Of a stretch of DNA of 64,000 bases, positions 37,531 through 52,200 are shown one piece after another (the stretch's first letter is position 1; every line of letters begins with the position of its first letter). The stretch covers positions 460,938 through 524,937 of the forward strand of contig NW_019091356.1 of the NCBI RefSeq assembly GCF_001949145.1. Reading direction: 5' to 3'. The position numbers and the translations under genes are program-made. The notes beneath the pieces are model-generated. The model saw nothing but the letters and a program-made list of their open reading frames with translations. It ran no database searches and was not told where the DNA came from. The stretch is from Acanthaster planci (taxonomy: Eukaryota > Echinodermata > Asteroidea > Valvatida > Acanthasteridae).

Positions 37531-40500
37531 TTGCTAATTACAAATTAGAAGCCGAGAGGACAGACTTTTTGTAATTTGTACACATGAAAAATAATTTAAC
37601 TGAATACCACTTCTGCTTGAACTATTTTGAAGGACAATATGAAAGTTTGATATGGTCTCATCTCATCTCTTTGCCATCCAGTCACAATACTCAAACATTT
37701 GATGCTGTAAAGGATCTTTGACGTCCAGCATTTCAGGGACAGAAATCGGAGAGAGTCTCAACCCCCCCAGGATTGGTGAATAATCCAGGATAATTGCTGG
37801 CAAGGATGCCTGTTTTTTTTATCTAAACACAAATACTGCTTACTTTTGTAAAAGTCAGCAATCAAATTACACTCGGACCATATTCTCCAACACTCAGTCT
37901 CAGACTAACATTAGAGTGAACCTACAGTCACGGGTCAGGCAGATTACTTCAGTTTCAACTTTCACTTTCACATGTACAGGGGTTCATGTACGTGTACACA
38001 TACAATGTACATGCATGTAAGCCCTACTTGTAATTAAACCAAAGGCTTCTGTAAAATACTGTACCTACATGTACACTTGGTTCCAACTTGTTTACAGGTC
38101 ATAATCTTGATCAGTTCTGGAGAGACTGAAGACAGTAAAGAGTAAAGAACATGAAAATATTAAAAATTCCAAACCTACCCATCTCTTGTGTACATGCTTG
38201 AGCATACATATTCAGACAAAGTACCAGTACACGTATCAGGCTTACTATTTTATAAGGAACATGATAAACTAAGCAAAACCAAATTGCCCCATCACACACT
38301 AGTACATTTTACATTGTACTATGTACATGTATGCATGCATTTGGCCACACAGGTACTGCATTAGCAGGGTTGTCAAGGAGTCCACCTACCTGTCAGGTGA
38401 TCTCCTGACCAACATTAAATATTACTACAGACTGTGCTACAAATTCCGGGACATTTTTTTCTCCTCCCCCATTACTAAGAGTGAGAATTGTTAGGGGCGA
38501 GCCTTGCCTTGCTTTGAATGATACCCAGCTTTCAGGGAAATCTAGTGTAACATTTCATCCATCAGGTGGGAAGGGAGGAAAGGTGAGAAGATTTAGAGAT
38601 GAGCCTGTAGCCTTTTTCTCTCTGTCTTGTGGCAGACCTTGCACATACGTGCACAAGCTATGGTACATGTACATCTATAATCTGACACAGATAAGGACGT
38701 GGTCACTGCATGTTGCTTCCCAAACCACATGTATTGCACAGTTTATAAGAGTCCTTTTGACAGTTTGGACATTGTTTAAAATCTGTGACTTTGTCGACCA
38801 AAGAATCATTGCGAGGTCTTTCCAAAAGTAAGTTTGCACAAGAAAGTGGCCTGCGTAGATATTTGTCATGGCTGCTGAATCTCTGCAAAGACTCTTAGAA
38901 TGGAGGGTTTGTACCAGGAACAGAGAGTGTATGTTGACTCTTGGCCCGTCTTTACAGCCTCTATGGTCTGTGGGTTGGTATGGCTGTCTTTGATATTCCC
39001 ATTTCAAACATGGGGATACATGTACAAAGATCCAGAATTTGGACCATAAATAGAGACAGGTAGCCAGGGCTATGAATTACTATCAACCTAAACAAGACCA
39101 GCTTGAGGCGTGGAGATGGGAGTTCAAGTCTGCAGCAGATTTCATCACTGATGGTCAAGGAGCTCTCGCCACTAAAACCAATAGGAGATACTAATAGTTG
39201 GCCAACCATTTTCTTGTCTTTGTAATCAGTGTCATATTGATGTACTCTACCTACATGTACATGTACATCCTTAGCGGCAATTGCAAAGCAATATCATGTG
39301 ATTGGATAAAATACATGTGCTCAAGTTAAGAATACATGCAGTCAGTTTTTGCAACTTGAAAAGATCAGCAAGTCAGAAAATACAAACTTATTGTCAGCAC
39401 TTCAGTTTGAAAGGCTTTAACATCACACGTTACTGAGCTCTGTCTTCAATTGAAATGTCTGGTTCAAGGCGATGCATTCTGTTTCATCGTTACCAGACAG
39501 CTACATGTTAACCCTAAGGCATCGCAGAGTACTGTGACAAACACAAGTGCATCTTGCACTCTTACGACTCCAAACACTCCATGAGCCTCTTTGCATTGAT
39601 TTCAGAGCCACAACCTGCTGCCTAAGAGGGCAGCGATCAAGGATTTTAATTAAACCAAGTATCCAGTGCATTGTAATAATTGCACCGTTGTACTCTCCTT
39701 TTGGCTGCCATTGATTTTGGATAAGATTTTCCGACCAGAGTCTACCAGTCAAACAAGTTGAGAAACCTAAACCTCTACTCAGCTCCAGGACAACAGAATG
39801 TCATTTATGGTTTCAGATTTGACGAATTTGTGCATGGACGTGTACATGTACCGGTACCTGTCCCATTTTTTTCACGTTGGTCACGATTTTTCTGCAAGAG
39901 GTCTTACCAGTATGTTACTCTTGCACACGTAGATCAAGAATTTACATGTACATGTAAGTGCAGATTGAGTGAAGACCTTAGGATGAAATCAGTTTTAAAA
40001 CCATGTTGTGCATGCCATGGCAAAAGATGGACGATTTTTGGGATGTTCCTAACTGAGGTCAAACGGTGTCAAACAGTTCTGATCAACAACAAGGCAGTGT
40101 GTGGAAAGCTGAGGTATTCAGGAATGCGGAATGGATTGTCCTTTAATATGCTTGCTGTAGGCGTAATAGGTACTCTTACTCAAATGAGATGCACTGTTTC
40201 AGGACTAGATGCCCTCACCGCCCAGCCCCTAAACACCTTTGCCTGATTCCCATCGTGCCGGCAAGTAAATGCATCATTTTACACCTATTGCAATCAATAG
40301 TCTATGTCGTGGTTAACGGGGATGCAGACCCAATTTTCAATCCACAGTTTAGTCGATGCTGTGCCATGTAATGTAGGTTAATGCGGAGGAATGAAAGACA
40401 CTCCATGCATGCGTCTCCCCAAATGGTCAGGACTTGTAACTGAAGCCAAAGAAAGTATTTTCAAAAAGGCCTGAAATAAATTCTGTTTAATCTTATAGTA

Positions 40501-43131
40501 CATTTACTCCATATTTAGAAAAAGGACATGTACTGGAGTGTACATGAATGGTTATGTTTCTTTCTTTACAAAAATACAGTAATTTACTGAGGCCAGCAGA
40601 CAAGCCAAGGAAGTATAATTTCGGAGACATACTTCCTGACACATACTGTACACGTGCTCTTCTCATTTCAGTTTTGTGGTCAATACCCTCATGCCATCCA
40701 TTCTCCCATAATGCTTCACTGCCATTTGTGTAATTGTTTTTAATTTAGTTAACACTCAAATTAAAATTGATTTTTTTCCCCTAGGAATCAATTTCCAACC
40801 TCAGTTGAGAGCACAATGCCCTTGTCTCGGTCACAGTGCTGTTGAGCATAAATATACAGTGACATACAGTGACATCTTTAGACACATTAGTTAACCATTT
40901 GCTGCCACACAAAGAAATTTCTCATCTTGCATGACTGGTCTGTGCCGCCACTTAACAAGGAGAACACTAGCTGTGAGATGTTGTTATATGGTGCTGTGAG
41001 GTCACAATAATTAGACGCCATCCAATCCAATCACTACAGTGACCATCTCACTGTATTGGCTGGGCCAGCTTTTTGAGTCTCCTCTCTGGGTTATTGGCGG
41101 TCTAATATTGCTGAAATATGGTGGCAATTAGAGTTGGGTGCCAGAATGTCTAAGCCGGGTTGTATGGGCTTCCTGCTCCAACACCAGAAATGACCCAATC
41201 ACAGTGCTGCATTTTTTCTCCCTTGATTAGTATTTTTCTCTGTAACTTTTATTGTCCAGCGCATTTTGGTAATCAGCTGGATATGTCTGTAATGTAAGCA
41301 TTGATGATCTTGCCAGAATAGCCATAACTTGGTAACGGTCACTGGATCTTTTAAGTTGACCATTTACAGCCTAATTGTCTGGGTTTTTTATGATCACTGA
41401 ATCATGAAGGATCAGCAGTTAGCTTCTTTTTATTTTATTATAGTGTAATTTAGTTTGTGAAAGCTTTAAAATGTTCAGACTTGTGCTTGTTTTGATTACT
41501 GTAAGTGTTCTCCCAGGTTTGGTTGGATTGATGCGTGCCATGTTCAGCTGTTTTTTGTTTCGTGCAGCTGCACTAACATGTACATGTATGTCGAACTTGA
41601 AATCTTTGTTTCCATTTTCTCAATCACTACTCTTTTAAGTGGCTGTTAAGCAAACATTTGCCAAAACTAAAGTTTAATTACGGTCAAGCCAGGTTGCTTT
41701 GAATGTGACCCACACATTGTAGCTTACAGAACTTATGTTGAATTCCATTAGAGCGCGGTCAGTTTCTATGTCAAAGTTTCATATAAATGTGATTTCAGTT
41801 CCAGCAATCTTTGCAGGTGTCGGAACAATCAGTGGAATGCACCCCCCCCAAAAAAAAATTAATCGAGGAAAACTTACTTTCCCTTTGCTCACCCATCTTT
41901 AGGCTAATCTACCCCCAAATCTGGTACATGCTCCTAAGTGCATCAGATATCACAGCTTCCAAAAACCCTCCTAAAAACCCGAACCGTCTGTATTCCCTTT
42001 GTTCATTGCCGCTCCTTAGCCCCACCACAGGCCCTGGTGATCCTAATCCTCCACTTTTCAACCTGGGGCCAACATGAATTATTCACCACCTTGCTGTGCA
42101 TCCCCAGCAGAGAATGTGAGAAGAGTATTCCAAGTGCGGCACGTTAACAGGGAATGAAACGATGAGGTTAAAAAAGAGGGGGGGGGTAGCTGCAAGTAGG
42201 AACGCATGCCACTGATGAGTCAACTTGCTCTGTGATGATCGGTCAAGATTAGCATCTTGACCCCATCAGCTATAAGGATGCTGGTCAGGTTAAGTCTCAC
42301 ATATCATGTTTGTTTGTTGGCCTGTGTGCCCTGCCTGAGATGGAGAGGTTAATTCTATCCACATAATTCGTCCAAAGATAAGCAAGATCCTTGAAATGCA
42401 CCAAGTGCATTGCCTCTCCTGCATGTAGTTTAGGTTTCTTCTCATTAGATTGTGCAGTTTCACCTGTTCGTTTGTGTCTTCCCTTGACAAAGTCCCTGCT
42501 AAGAACTTGAAAATGCCCCAAAATGCCGCCAACAAGGGCTACAAGTGTTCACATGTCTGCCTGTTTGTGGCTGCCTGTTTGTGGCTGCTAAACATGTTCC
42601 TCTAATGCAAGTCAGTCCAACCCAAATCCAGTCAAATTCAGCAGTCTGAAGAAGTTAAGATTCAGCATACCTAATTAATCCACCAAATCCTACGAATACT
42701 CACGACCACTTTGGAATGCCAAGAGCTCTGCAAGTTAGATGCAGTGACATTTACCGTTGCTGGTAGCACCATGCCCTTTAAAATTCAGATTTTTATTGGC
42801 ACTTGGTTGTTTCAAACATCAGTAAGATCATGCAGTCATTTTTATGCACATTGTTGAGGGACATATTTCTTTTAAGAACAGGGAAAAGGGGCGAATTGAA
42901 ATTTCCTTCCAAGTTTCTGTTTTGCTTTTAAAGGGAAATTGCACTGTGGATCTCTTCAGTGAATGTGGGCCTAAATGTACCTTTGATATACCCACAGCTA
43001 AACTACATGATCATTTAGGGTTAAAACTTCCAATTATTTAATGATTTCACAGCTCTACTTACATGTACAGCAGAGAACTGCAGAAAATCATTGCCTGCTA
43101 TCAATTTTTCTTTCGGGTTGAGATTGCTTCA
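37531..43131. other. Intron 1: unique DNA with octamer clusters
   Basis: TACATGTA words recur (for example near 38065, 38321, 38664, 39018, 39253, 39845, 39945 and 41576), and TACCGGTA occurs at 39849-39856. The stretch 40960-41340 is free of them and looks like ordinary unique sequence with ATTAG and CCAAT-like words. No exon is recognised. Confidence 0.5.
42241..42262. repeat. Perfect 9-bp-arm hairpin
   Basis: GGTCAAGAT is followed by a 4-base loop TAGC and then the exact complement ATCTTGACC. It is a small perfect inverted repeat within the intron with no known role. Confidence 0.7.
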
Positions 43132-43222
43132 ATTTGGAAAGACCCTTTTTGTAAATATAAAACAAAATACCCTCATTTGGAAAAGACCAAGGCTTTCTGT
43201 AAATGTAAAACAAAAGATCGTC
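43132..43222. repeat. Two-copy tandem duplication (43/48 bp)
   Basis: Copy one starts at 43132 with ATTTGGAAAGACC and contains TGTAAATATAAAACAAAA. Copy two starts at 43175 with ATTTGGAAAAGACC and contains TGTAAATGTAAAACAAAA. The copies differ by small indels and substitutions, so the duplication is not recent. Confidence 0.7.
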
Positions 43223-46200
43223 ATTGGTCACAGAATAAAATACTATGAAGTACTTGGCAAATATCATTTGGAAATTAATCTCTCGAGCGATTACCGCTCT
43301 CAACAGCCTACCCTAAACGAAGTCCAACAGACATCCTGTTGCTAAACACAAAGTGTCATTTGGATCACCGATGTCAAACACAGACAATGCCAAGACAAAC
43401 ACATTACACAAATAACTACCAGTAACATCCAGTGGACATGATAGGTGAACAAGAATTACAACTATCGCTTTATGACAACAGAACTTTAAAAAACGATCAG
43501 GGACTGGCAGGTTTCAAGTTACAGGTGAATCCAGAACAGTTGATCCCCAGCCACAGAGGACAGACATCTTGCTATTATTTCATCTATTATTCCTAGCCAG
43601 TCGTGACCAGGAATTGGTTTCTTGAGGATCATTCTTTTTCCCCATGATCTGGCCCAGTTCAGTAGATCTGTGAGGCAGTGTTGATTTCACGTCTAATGGG
43701 CTTGAGTGCCTGGTCAAAATGATGCTGACCTGGTCAGAGCATGGGTGATAATGAAAGTGTCGCACAGGGCACACTCTTGGCCAGGTTCCGATGGACGTGA
43801 TTGTAGGGTTCATTGCACATTACCAAAAAGAAATACCATTCAATGGTGAACTGGTGAATAATGCAGGATGGTTCTGATTTGGAAATGAGAGAATTTGAGT
43901 TGGTCAAAAAATTAGGGACAAAAAGGATCCTGTACAAAAAACTGATCACCTGGAGCATCCGGCTATACTCTGTTTTGTTGCCTTCCTCTGTGAAAAAAAA
44001 TGAAGTACATGTACAAGGGAAACTTCATAGCCAACCAAAATGGCCAAATTCAAACACAAAATTTCACGAGTAAATCTTCATGTTCAGTCAACTTCGATTC
44101 TGGAGAATAGAAAGAAATTCTCACTTTCTGTGTGTTGAGCAAGTAGATCTAGCGCCTGATATGTAGACAGATGTTGGGATTCGGATTTATCCTGGATTAC
44201 TGAAAGAAAATTTTAGATGAATTCACAATTTTCCTGTCAGTCAAAAGTATATTTCTCTTGGGACTACTGTAATAAGCAAGATATGGGTGTATTATACACT
44301 GTCCAGTCCACACGAAGCAGCAGGTCACATATGAACATGGAGCCTACAGATGGAACATATAGAAAGTATGTATGGCATACATGTACATGTAACACTTTTG
44401 ATCTCTGTGATTGGTGCAGTCAAATTCATTGTACAGTTACAGATTCAGTCGCGCATTTAAAAAGGGAATATATAAATTTCACTGGATGATCCACTCAGTT
44501 TTGACAATTATCATGTGATATTGAAATGGCTCACCTAATGGACGTCTTTTCACACCCTTCCCAATTTTGTGCAGTTTTATGTGGAGGCGTAAGATGTAAC
44601 TCCAATCTGTGAACACACCTTGAACTCTCCAAGTTCGCACTCAGTACACTCCCCACCCCTTTCTGTTTTGCCCTTTGGGACCTTCTACCTTTTGCAGCAT
44701 GTAAAATCCAAACAATGCCACCAAAAATGTCAAAAAGTGGAAAGTATGCGAAATTGGTTTGGACACTGGTACCCTCCTCCAGGCATTTTGGGGAAGGTTC
44801 CCCTTTTTGAATGGCCATAAGAGTTTCAAGGCAATTCTATTGCCAAAGAGACGCCATTGTGAATGCTAAAAAATGCCAGTATGGATCATGCTGGAAGTCA
44901 GTGAGACTGGTATGGTTGTTATTGTTACTAAGTTTAATGAAGTGTGAGTGTATGGCTTTCTTCTCTGTTGAAGGTCATTTTTTGTACATTTGTGTAGTTT
45001 TGCTTTGCCTTTTTTGTGTGTTCTAGGTGAGAACAAAAATGACTTTTTACCTGCTCGTTGTTTAAAAATCCTGGGACAGCAGGAACTCCTTTTCTATCCC
45101 TTAACAAGCCATGTCAGTGTGGCCTTTTCATTAAACAAGATTTCAAGCACAGCGTACGTGTACATACCTTATGTATGCCTTTACATGTACGCTTGAATTT
45201 GAGAATTGTTTTTTCTAGACTTCACGTCTGAAACTCACCTGAATCCAAATAAGGTTGAACTAACATTCCTTTTATTTCTGTTTACTACTAGACTGGTACC
45301 GGAACATTCCTTCAGTCACAGTACTCTTGGAAGTCTTGTCACATCCTCATCACTTCTGCTACAAACAATCAGACATTCCTCTGGCTTCATTTCCATTTCC
45401 GACTCAGTTTCTGCTCTTTCCAACTCTCCACTTGTACATCTATTTTCCGTTCAATATGATGTCACCATAAACAGACAAATCTTGCAGTGTAATTTTCCCT
45501 GTTGTTTACTCCAGACTGAATTGTACATATAGGCCTACACGTCACTGATTTGATAATGCAGTGGATTTCTACATGTACATGTGCATGACATGTACAGTAC
45601 TGTCTGGTGTATGGTTATGAAACGAAGCATACCTTTTTCATTTTTTTGTTAGAAGGTTCATAATTTCATCAAAATATCTTATGCTCCAGTACTAAAAAAA
45701 CCCCAGAATGCTTCTAAGGGCAACACCAGCACATTGCCATTCCAATACAGAAAAAAATTCCACGTGATGTCATGTGCTTCATAGTATGTTCACACATGCA
45801 CTGGTTAAGGTAACATGTGGCCAACATACATAGGTAGAATGTGCAGTGGGTATATTACACTTTTGTTTCTACCCTATAAGGTAATCTTGGTTGGGGCACA
45901 TACATACATAGACATCAAGGCATTGGAAAACAACTCAGAGTCAGTTCTGTTTTGAACAATAGTACAGAGCCTGTTCGTCTAGATAGTGTGCGCACCCAAG
46001 TTTTTGGTTGGTGAGTTTTTAATCAGAGATTTCTGGTGTTTCAATCAGTCATCTGTAAACTCAGTATGTTTTGCTGATTAAAAGTACCGTCATGCTGACC
46101 GGCTCTTTTTAGCAACATGATTTATGGGCAGCATTGTGTATACACTACAGTGCATATACCTTGATGGTGATGCCAAATGTAGGATTCCGTTGCAGATGGA

Positions 46201-49200
46201 CCACTACCCTCTCTTAAAATGTCTTGAGAATGGGACAAAATATCTATCACGTAAAGTGCCAGAGGCACCTTCTAATTGAATTGGATACTTCTACTGCTCA
46301 TGTGTTGGTTGCCATGACAACCAGCATCTTTTCCATTTCATATTAAAGCTGCATGCATTCCATTGGATGGAAGGGTTTTATCATAGTGCATCAGTCAGTG
46401 TATCTCAGCAAAAATACACTGTACATGAACATTGTATAACATAACGGTACAGGTGTATGTATCCACGAGGAAAAAAGTCATAACTACAGGTGTATACAAT
46501 TACCCAAATCAGATACATGTACATGTATGCACCAAGCTTTCTCTCAACATTGTTTTTCATTTCTTTGTTTTTGCTTTAGTACACTGTTTTGTGCATAAGT
46601 TCTGTATTTATTGGTTGCATATTTATTTCAAACACTGAAAATCTCCAGCAGTGTTATGCTGTTGTCTGAACACTGAGAGTTTCTTCAGCTCAGATACATC
46701 GTAGTGAGTATTTTCTCCATTTCAATGCTATTGACCGCTCTTGTGTGAATGGGGAGATCAGGAGGGAGGGTGAAAGTAGTTAGTGTTAGTGGAAAGAGGA
46801 ATACAGTGTATCTCCAGAGATTCATGTGTGTCTAAAAAAAGGAGGCAATTTCAGCCAGGCAGATTGGCAAGATGATAAAAGGATGTCTTGAGCAAACAAG
46901 GTGAAGAGTGACATTTTACAGGGACTTTGTGTAAACAGCCCAGCCAGGAATGCTGAGTTTAGAAAAACAGGAATTTTGAAGAGCTGCGAATGATTTGATG
47001 GAAGCCATCTCACTGAGTTGTATACCTTGAGAAAAGTGGGACTGAAAATATTGTGTGCTTGTGAAAGATACATGTACCTTTCAGAAATCAAAGGCTCTGG
47101 ATATTGCCAAGTGTCAAGTTATGGTACCGGTATATTTTGTTCTGGAATTTGATTTACTGGTACATACCTCTTGAGAATTGGACTTTGACGTGAAATGAAA
47201 ATTTCAAGAGTGTGGATATTTCAAATATCTACATGTAGAGTAAATAGAAAGTATAATTCAGACACATGTGGCACAAGTACTGTACATTTAGTTTCCATAT
47301 CCCACCTGCATGTGTATGTTTGGTTCTCCAAAAATATGCATCATTGACTAAAGACAACAGTATCGGAGCAAAGCTTTCATGTCTTGTTGATCCACAGGTA
47401 GACATTGGTATATTTATCAACAGAGTTCTTAATGCATTTATTGTAAATTGAGAAATAAAAATGTAATTTTTAGTGGTAGGTCTGTAGTCCTTTAGATTTG
47501 TCGATTGCGTTGAACAAAACTGGAGGAGAAAATACCTGGCAACAGAGAAGAGGCAGAACCAAAATCTCCAGCGACAGTTGAATGCATGGATCTTAGCATT
47601 GCAATGAGCTACATGTACATGTACATGTATTATTGAACCTTGGCAAATATTGAGTCATTTGGACCAGAAAATGTGTACATTACTGGATCCCTCTAATCTC
47701 TGTCTCCATCAAATTTACGGGGTACAGGTTATCTCTGCAAATGTGCTACAAAGTACACTGTACATACATGTACTTTTATATTTGCCCCTGATGCAGTCAT
47801 TACATGTACACGCAGGATATTTCAACACAAGTTATATGAAGACAATTTAACTACAACTAAAATTACACATTGCGCAGAACGGTCATGTACATGTACAAGT
47901 ATGTATAGTGTTTAATATATTTTTATGTACCTGTTGGTGCTGGTAAAATTCATAAAATATAAAAGTGGCAGAGTATGGTACACATAACCTGCTCTTTAAC
48001 GGGAAATGTTCAAATATTACCATGCTTGTTAGGACATCCACCCTCCATCCTCCTGTCCCTGAGCACCGTTCTCAAAATAAGGGGGAAATATGGTGTTGAA
48101 TTCTAAACGAATCACACTGTGAGTCTGCGTCGATGGTAAACTGATTAGATGCATTTAGGGTGGAGGATCCACTACATATTCGCCAAATTGATGTGGGTAA
48201 GGCACTAAACAAGATGGTACACTGTGTCCGTGCTGTTTGTGACAGTGTGCGGAAAAGCGATCCACTCGGGTATATATTTACGTTTGAAAATTGTGGGTAG
48301 CAGGTTGGAATCAATTCTAACTAGTTTATGACAGTTCGATGGCATGATGCGAAAAGTGTAGACTGTAAACTGCATGTAACAGAGGAAGGGATGGATTGTA
48401 CATTGAAATACATAGTCCCTAAGGGTAAACTTAAAGGGATGTTTTGGTTTCATAGCTGAGTGTGCTACATCACATGGATTTATATTGTGTAGTGTACTGG
48501 TACATGGAGAAGGCTTTCTGTTTCTTGGATAAAGTCTTTGATGGTTATTTTTTGGATATTTTTGTTTGTGCTTATTTGTGTTCAATTTGTCAGCATATAC
48601 GGTACATGTATGTTACTGTAGGATTTAGATTCGAGGGGAGGTTGTAATTTTTCTGAGACTCAATCTCAAAACGTCAAGCACTATTTGGAGACATTAACCT
48701 GTAGGGAGAGTGACATTAAGCTTCTCGCTAATAATGAGAGCTAAACAACTTTAATAATATTGCTCCAATCAAAGCATGATATTGATTTCCTTCTATGTCA
48801 ATATCACAAGCATTTCAAAAGATATTCTTTCCCAGAAAAGTGTCAAAAAACGTACAGGCCATTAAAGAAATATTAACACCAGATATGCCTCAATCTGCTT
48901 GAAACAACAAAAGACCAATCTAAGACTTCTGGCGCTTCTTAGCTGCGTTGAAACCCAATTCGTTAGTTGGTTGGATCATTTCTTCAGCATTGATTGGGCT
49001 AGGCAGGTGGATGTGAGGAGATTTCACAGGTTGATACCATGGTTTATGCCACCTCTGGGCAGTAACCCTATCCCAGATCCAACAAGGCAGCCAGTCCATA
49101 GCCTACCCCAAAAAAGCTCAGGACACTTTGAGCCAAGCAAAGACAGCTCAAGGTAATGCAATTGGATCTCAATTCCCACTACTCAGGTCTGACATCCCTG

Positions 49201-52200
49201 TTTATTTTCGCTCCTTCAGGGAGAGCAATTAATGTATCATTTGGATTCCTGTGGTGAACAGTGAGTAAAAAAGAAGACGCTTGTACATGTACATGTAGAT
49301 TTAATCAAGTTGGCTGTTGTGGAAATAAAAAGAGGTTGGTTTAGTGTAAATCAAGACATGCACTAAATGGCCAGGAGGTGTTTCATTAGTAATGGGTCAT
49401 TTCTCTCCACCACTGTAAAAGGCAGAATATATGTACTTACATGTAATTTACATTCAGATATTGCAGCGAGGATGGTGAACTTGGGGCCTGTTGTACATGT
49501 AGCTTCTAATTCTTTGGTGTGATTGTTTGTAAAATTGTTACGTGAGCCCTCTCTTGACTCAAGTTTAAAAGTGGCAGGCAAGAACTCAGCATTTTAAATA
49601 TGTACAATTCAGTATGGCTGCTGATGGAGAACCAGTCAACTTAAAGACATGATTTATTCATTCTTACCATCTTTACCAATGGTGATGTGATTTTCACGAA
49701 TATTTGCAATATCAGTTGTGATCCTGAAATTCCTTTGAAAAGTGGGATATTTGGCACTGGTAGTGCTCATGATTAAAATGAATCATAAGATCTGGTTCAT
49801 TCAGTGTTAGTAGCATTAAATCTTGAATAAGGAAACTCATAAAAGTAGACTACTTACTACATTGTAATTCATTCTAAATGGTGAAAATGATAAAGAAAAA
49901 AAAAACATGTAAATTGTGTTGCTAAATCTGATAGTAATATTTGAAAGGGACATTCCTCATTCAGCAAATATTCAGGTTTCAGGTTTCTGTGCTTGTCTGT
50001 AAAAGCTTTGATTTGAAGATGGCTACCATTGGTAAGCTGACCAATGTACATGTACAGTATACTGCACCTGTAACCATGTCCATGTCACCAGTCAAAAAAT
50101 GGTATCATGTACCGTACTGTATCATGTGATAAATATTGCTGATGTCTGCCTGTTGGAATGGTAAACACGGGTTGGTATTGGTTGAATTACTGTACCTCAA
50201 CCTGTCTTACAAGACTGAATCTTTAAATTGGAACTCCTGTATAAAAAGAAAAGATAAATTGTAAGGTACATGTACAGTGGTGTACTGGACAAATTCACTC
50301 GACAACTCATTTGATAAACTATGTACATGTATGTACATGTAGTCAGAGAAATGGAACTGATGTCTTCTGGTGAATGCTTACATTTCACAGCTCATTTAGT
50401 TCCTTATTGGGTTCATGCAGATACCAAGGAGGCAGTATTTTGGGTCGCAGAGGTTAAGATAATATGAAAGTTAATGAGTATTCCTATACATTGTAGACAG
50501 GAGCGTCTTGCCTCCTGATTGAGATATTGGTCCAAGGAGAGAAGGAAGATGAGACAAGATGCCTTAGGCAACGGTAAACGACCGATTCCCTACTCCAGAA
50601 GGCCTTCAAATGCAGCCCCATGAAATTTGGAATTCATCATTAGAAGGGGCTATGAAAACAAATGACATGATCAGCGTGGAAGTGGGCTAATGTGTAATGC
50701 TTGATTTTTCAGAATGCAGATGAAGGAAAAAGTAGGAATTATTGTTTGCAGATATAGGCTAAATAAAAGTCTGCTGGGGCTCCGCACAAACAAATGAGTG
50801 CAAAATTTGTTTAATTTTTTAGTCAATTTAGCCTTTTTCTTGAAAAGTTTACTAGAAAAATCCCGATTGGATATCCAAGGAAAATTAGGTTGGCATCAGG
50901 TCTGTGGGTTAATGATAAAAAGAGCAAAAAGGTGGTCAAAAAGGCTTCAATGGGGGAGAATTTAAGGAAATTATTGTTTTATTCCAAGAAATCTTCAAGG
51001 CAGGGTTGTGATGAGAGTTTTTAGGGGAAAGAGTTTAAGGTGCTTCTTGTCCTATGGTTTGATCCACTTGTGTGCCTCCATAAATTTCGAAGATGAGTTG
51101 ACTAGAAGGTGAACCGTTTCAATCCCTTGACCTTGTCAATTATTGAAATATTCATTAGTATTGCTACCTACTCACTGAAGCTGCATAGTTTGTAATTGCT
51201 TGATATTTGTAAAAAGGTGGCTGTGGACATAGTAAATCGTGCAGCAGTGCTTACTCCCTTGCCATGATTGAGCTCATGTTTATCCAAGCTCACATTCCAT
51301 GCAGTCTATATGGAAGGGGTAGTGTGCTACATTGTTGTAACACCTTGTTAATTGAGTAAAATGCCATCTCTGTGATATTTACATTTAATCTTTCTTTCCA
51401 TAACGACTAATCAACTGAAAAAAATAGGCTGAGACATTTTGGAGCCAGCAGCCATTTGTTATTTGAATAATAATGACCTCCTTGATTGGAATGTTCACCA
51501 GCTTGTACTGATCCGTTTAATCAGTCCAAACACAGGAAGAATTTTTTCATTTTGTTTTGTTGTTTTTTTTATTCAGATTGGAATCATCTCAGACTTGAGT
51601 GAATTCCTTATTGATTGACTTGAATCATTTTTTATCAGACAGTCTTGTTGATACAAACTTTAGAGTCATCATTTTCTATAAATTGAGTTCAGTAGTTAAG
51701 TCCAGATGTGAGGTTATGCCCTGAAACATAATGCAGTTTTCAACCAGCAAGTTAAAAAAACCTGCAAATGTATGTATATAATTCCCTTAATGTGAAAATT
51801 ACTTCACTTGGGATTCCGCCAAAAACAATGTCAGTCCAATTTGTATGCAGCTACGGGTATCATTCAAAGTACTTTATAGTTATTTTGTTATGATGATGTT
51901 AAGATGATGATGAGATCCTTTTTTGGCCATAGCAAGACGTTAAGACTGAAGAAAGTATGACAGGACCACCTAGTCAGCTTCTCCTTGGGATCTGGACAGA
52001 AGCTGCTCATAGTCAGAGAAGATGGAGACATGAAAAAATGAATGTGTAAAGTGACCTTGAGTACAGTACACAGGTACATGTAAGTTGCTACTGTGGCACT
52101 ATCTGGCAAGGCACGCCAACCAATCAATTGGCCTAGATGGTAAACCATGCACGTACATGTACAACTAGATCGTCAACAAATTAGACCAAGTACACAAACT

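Noticed and set aside
39758-40246. 162-codon plus-strand open frame in intron 1
   Set aside because: It has no ATG at its start and part of it is translated TACATGTAC/TACCGGTA repeat (VHVPVPVP, FTCTCKC). No domain is present.
48899-49156. Open frame ending near AAG|GTAATG, a possible cryptic exon
   Set aside because: The donor is moderate, no acceptor of quality was found in the right phase, and the sequence has no similarity to neogenin/DCC.
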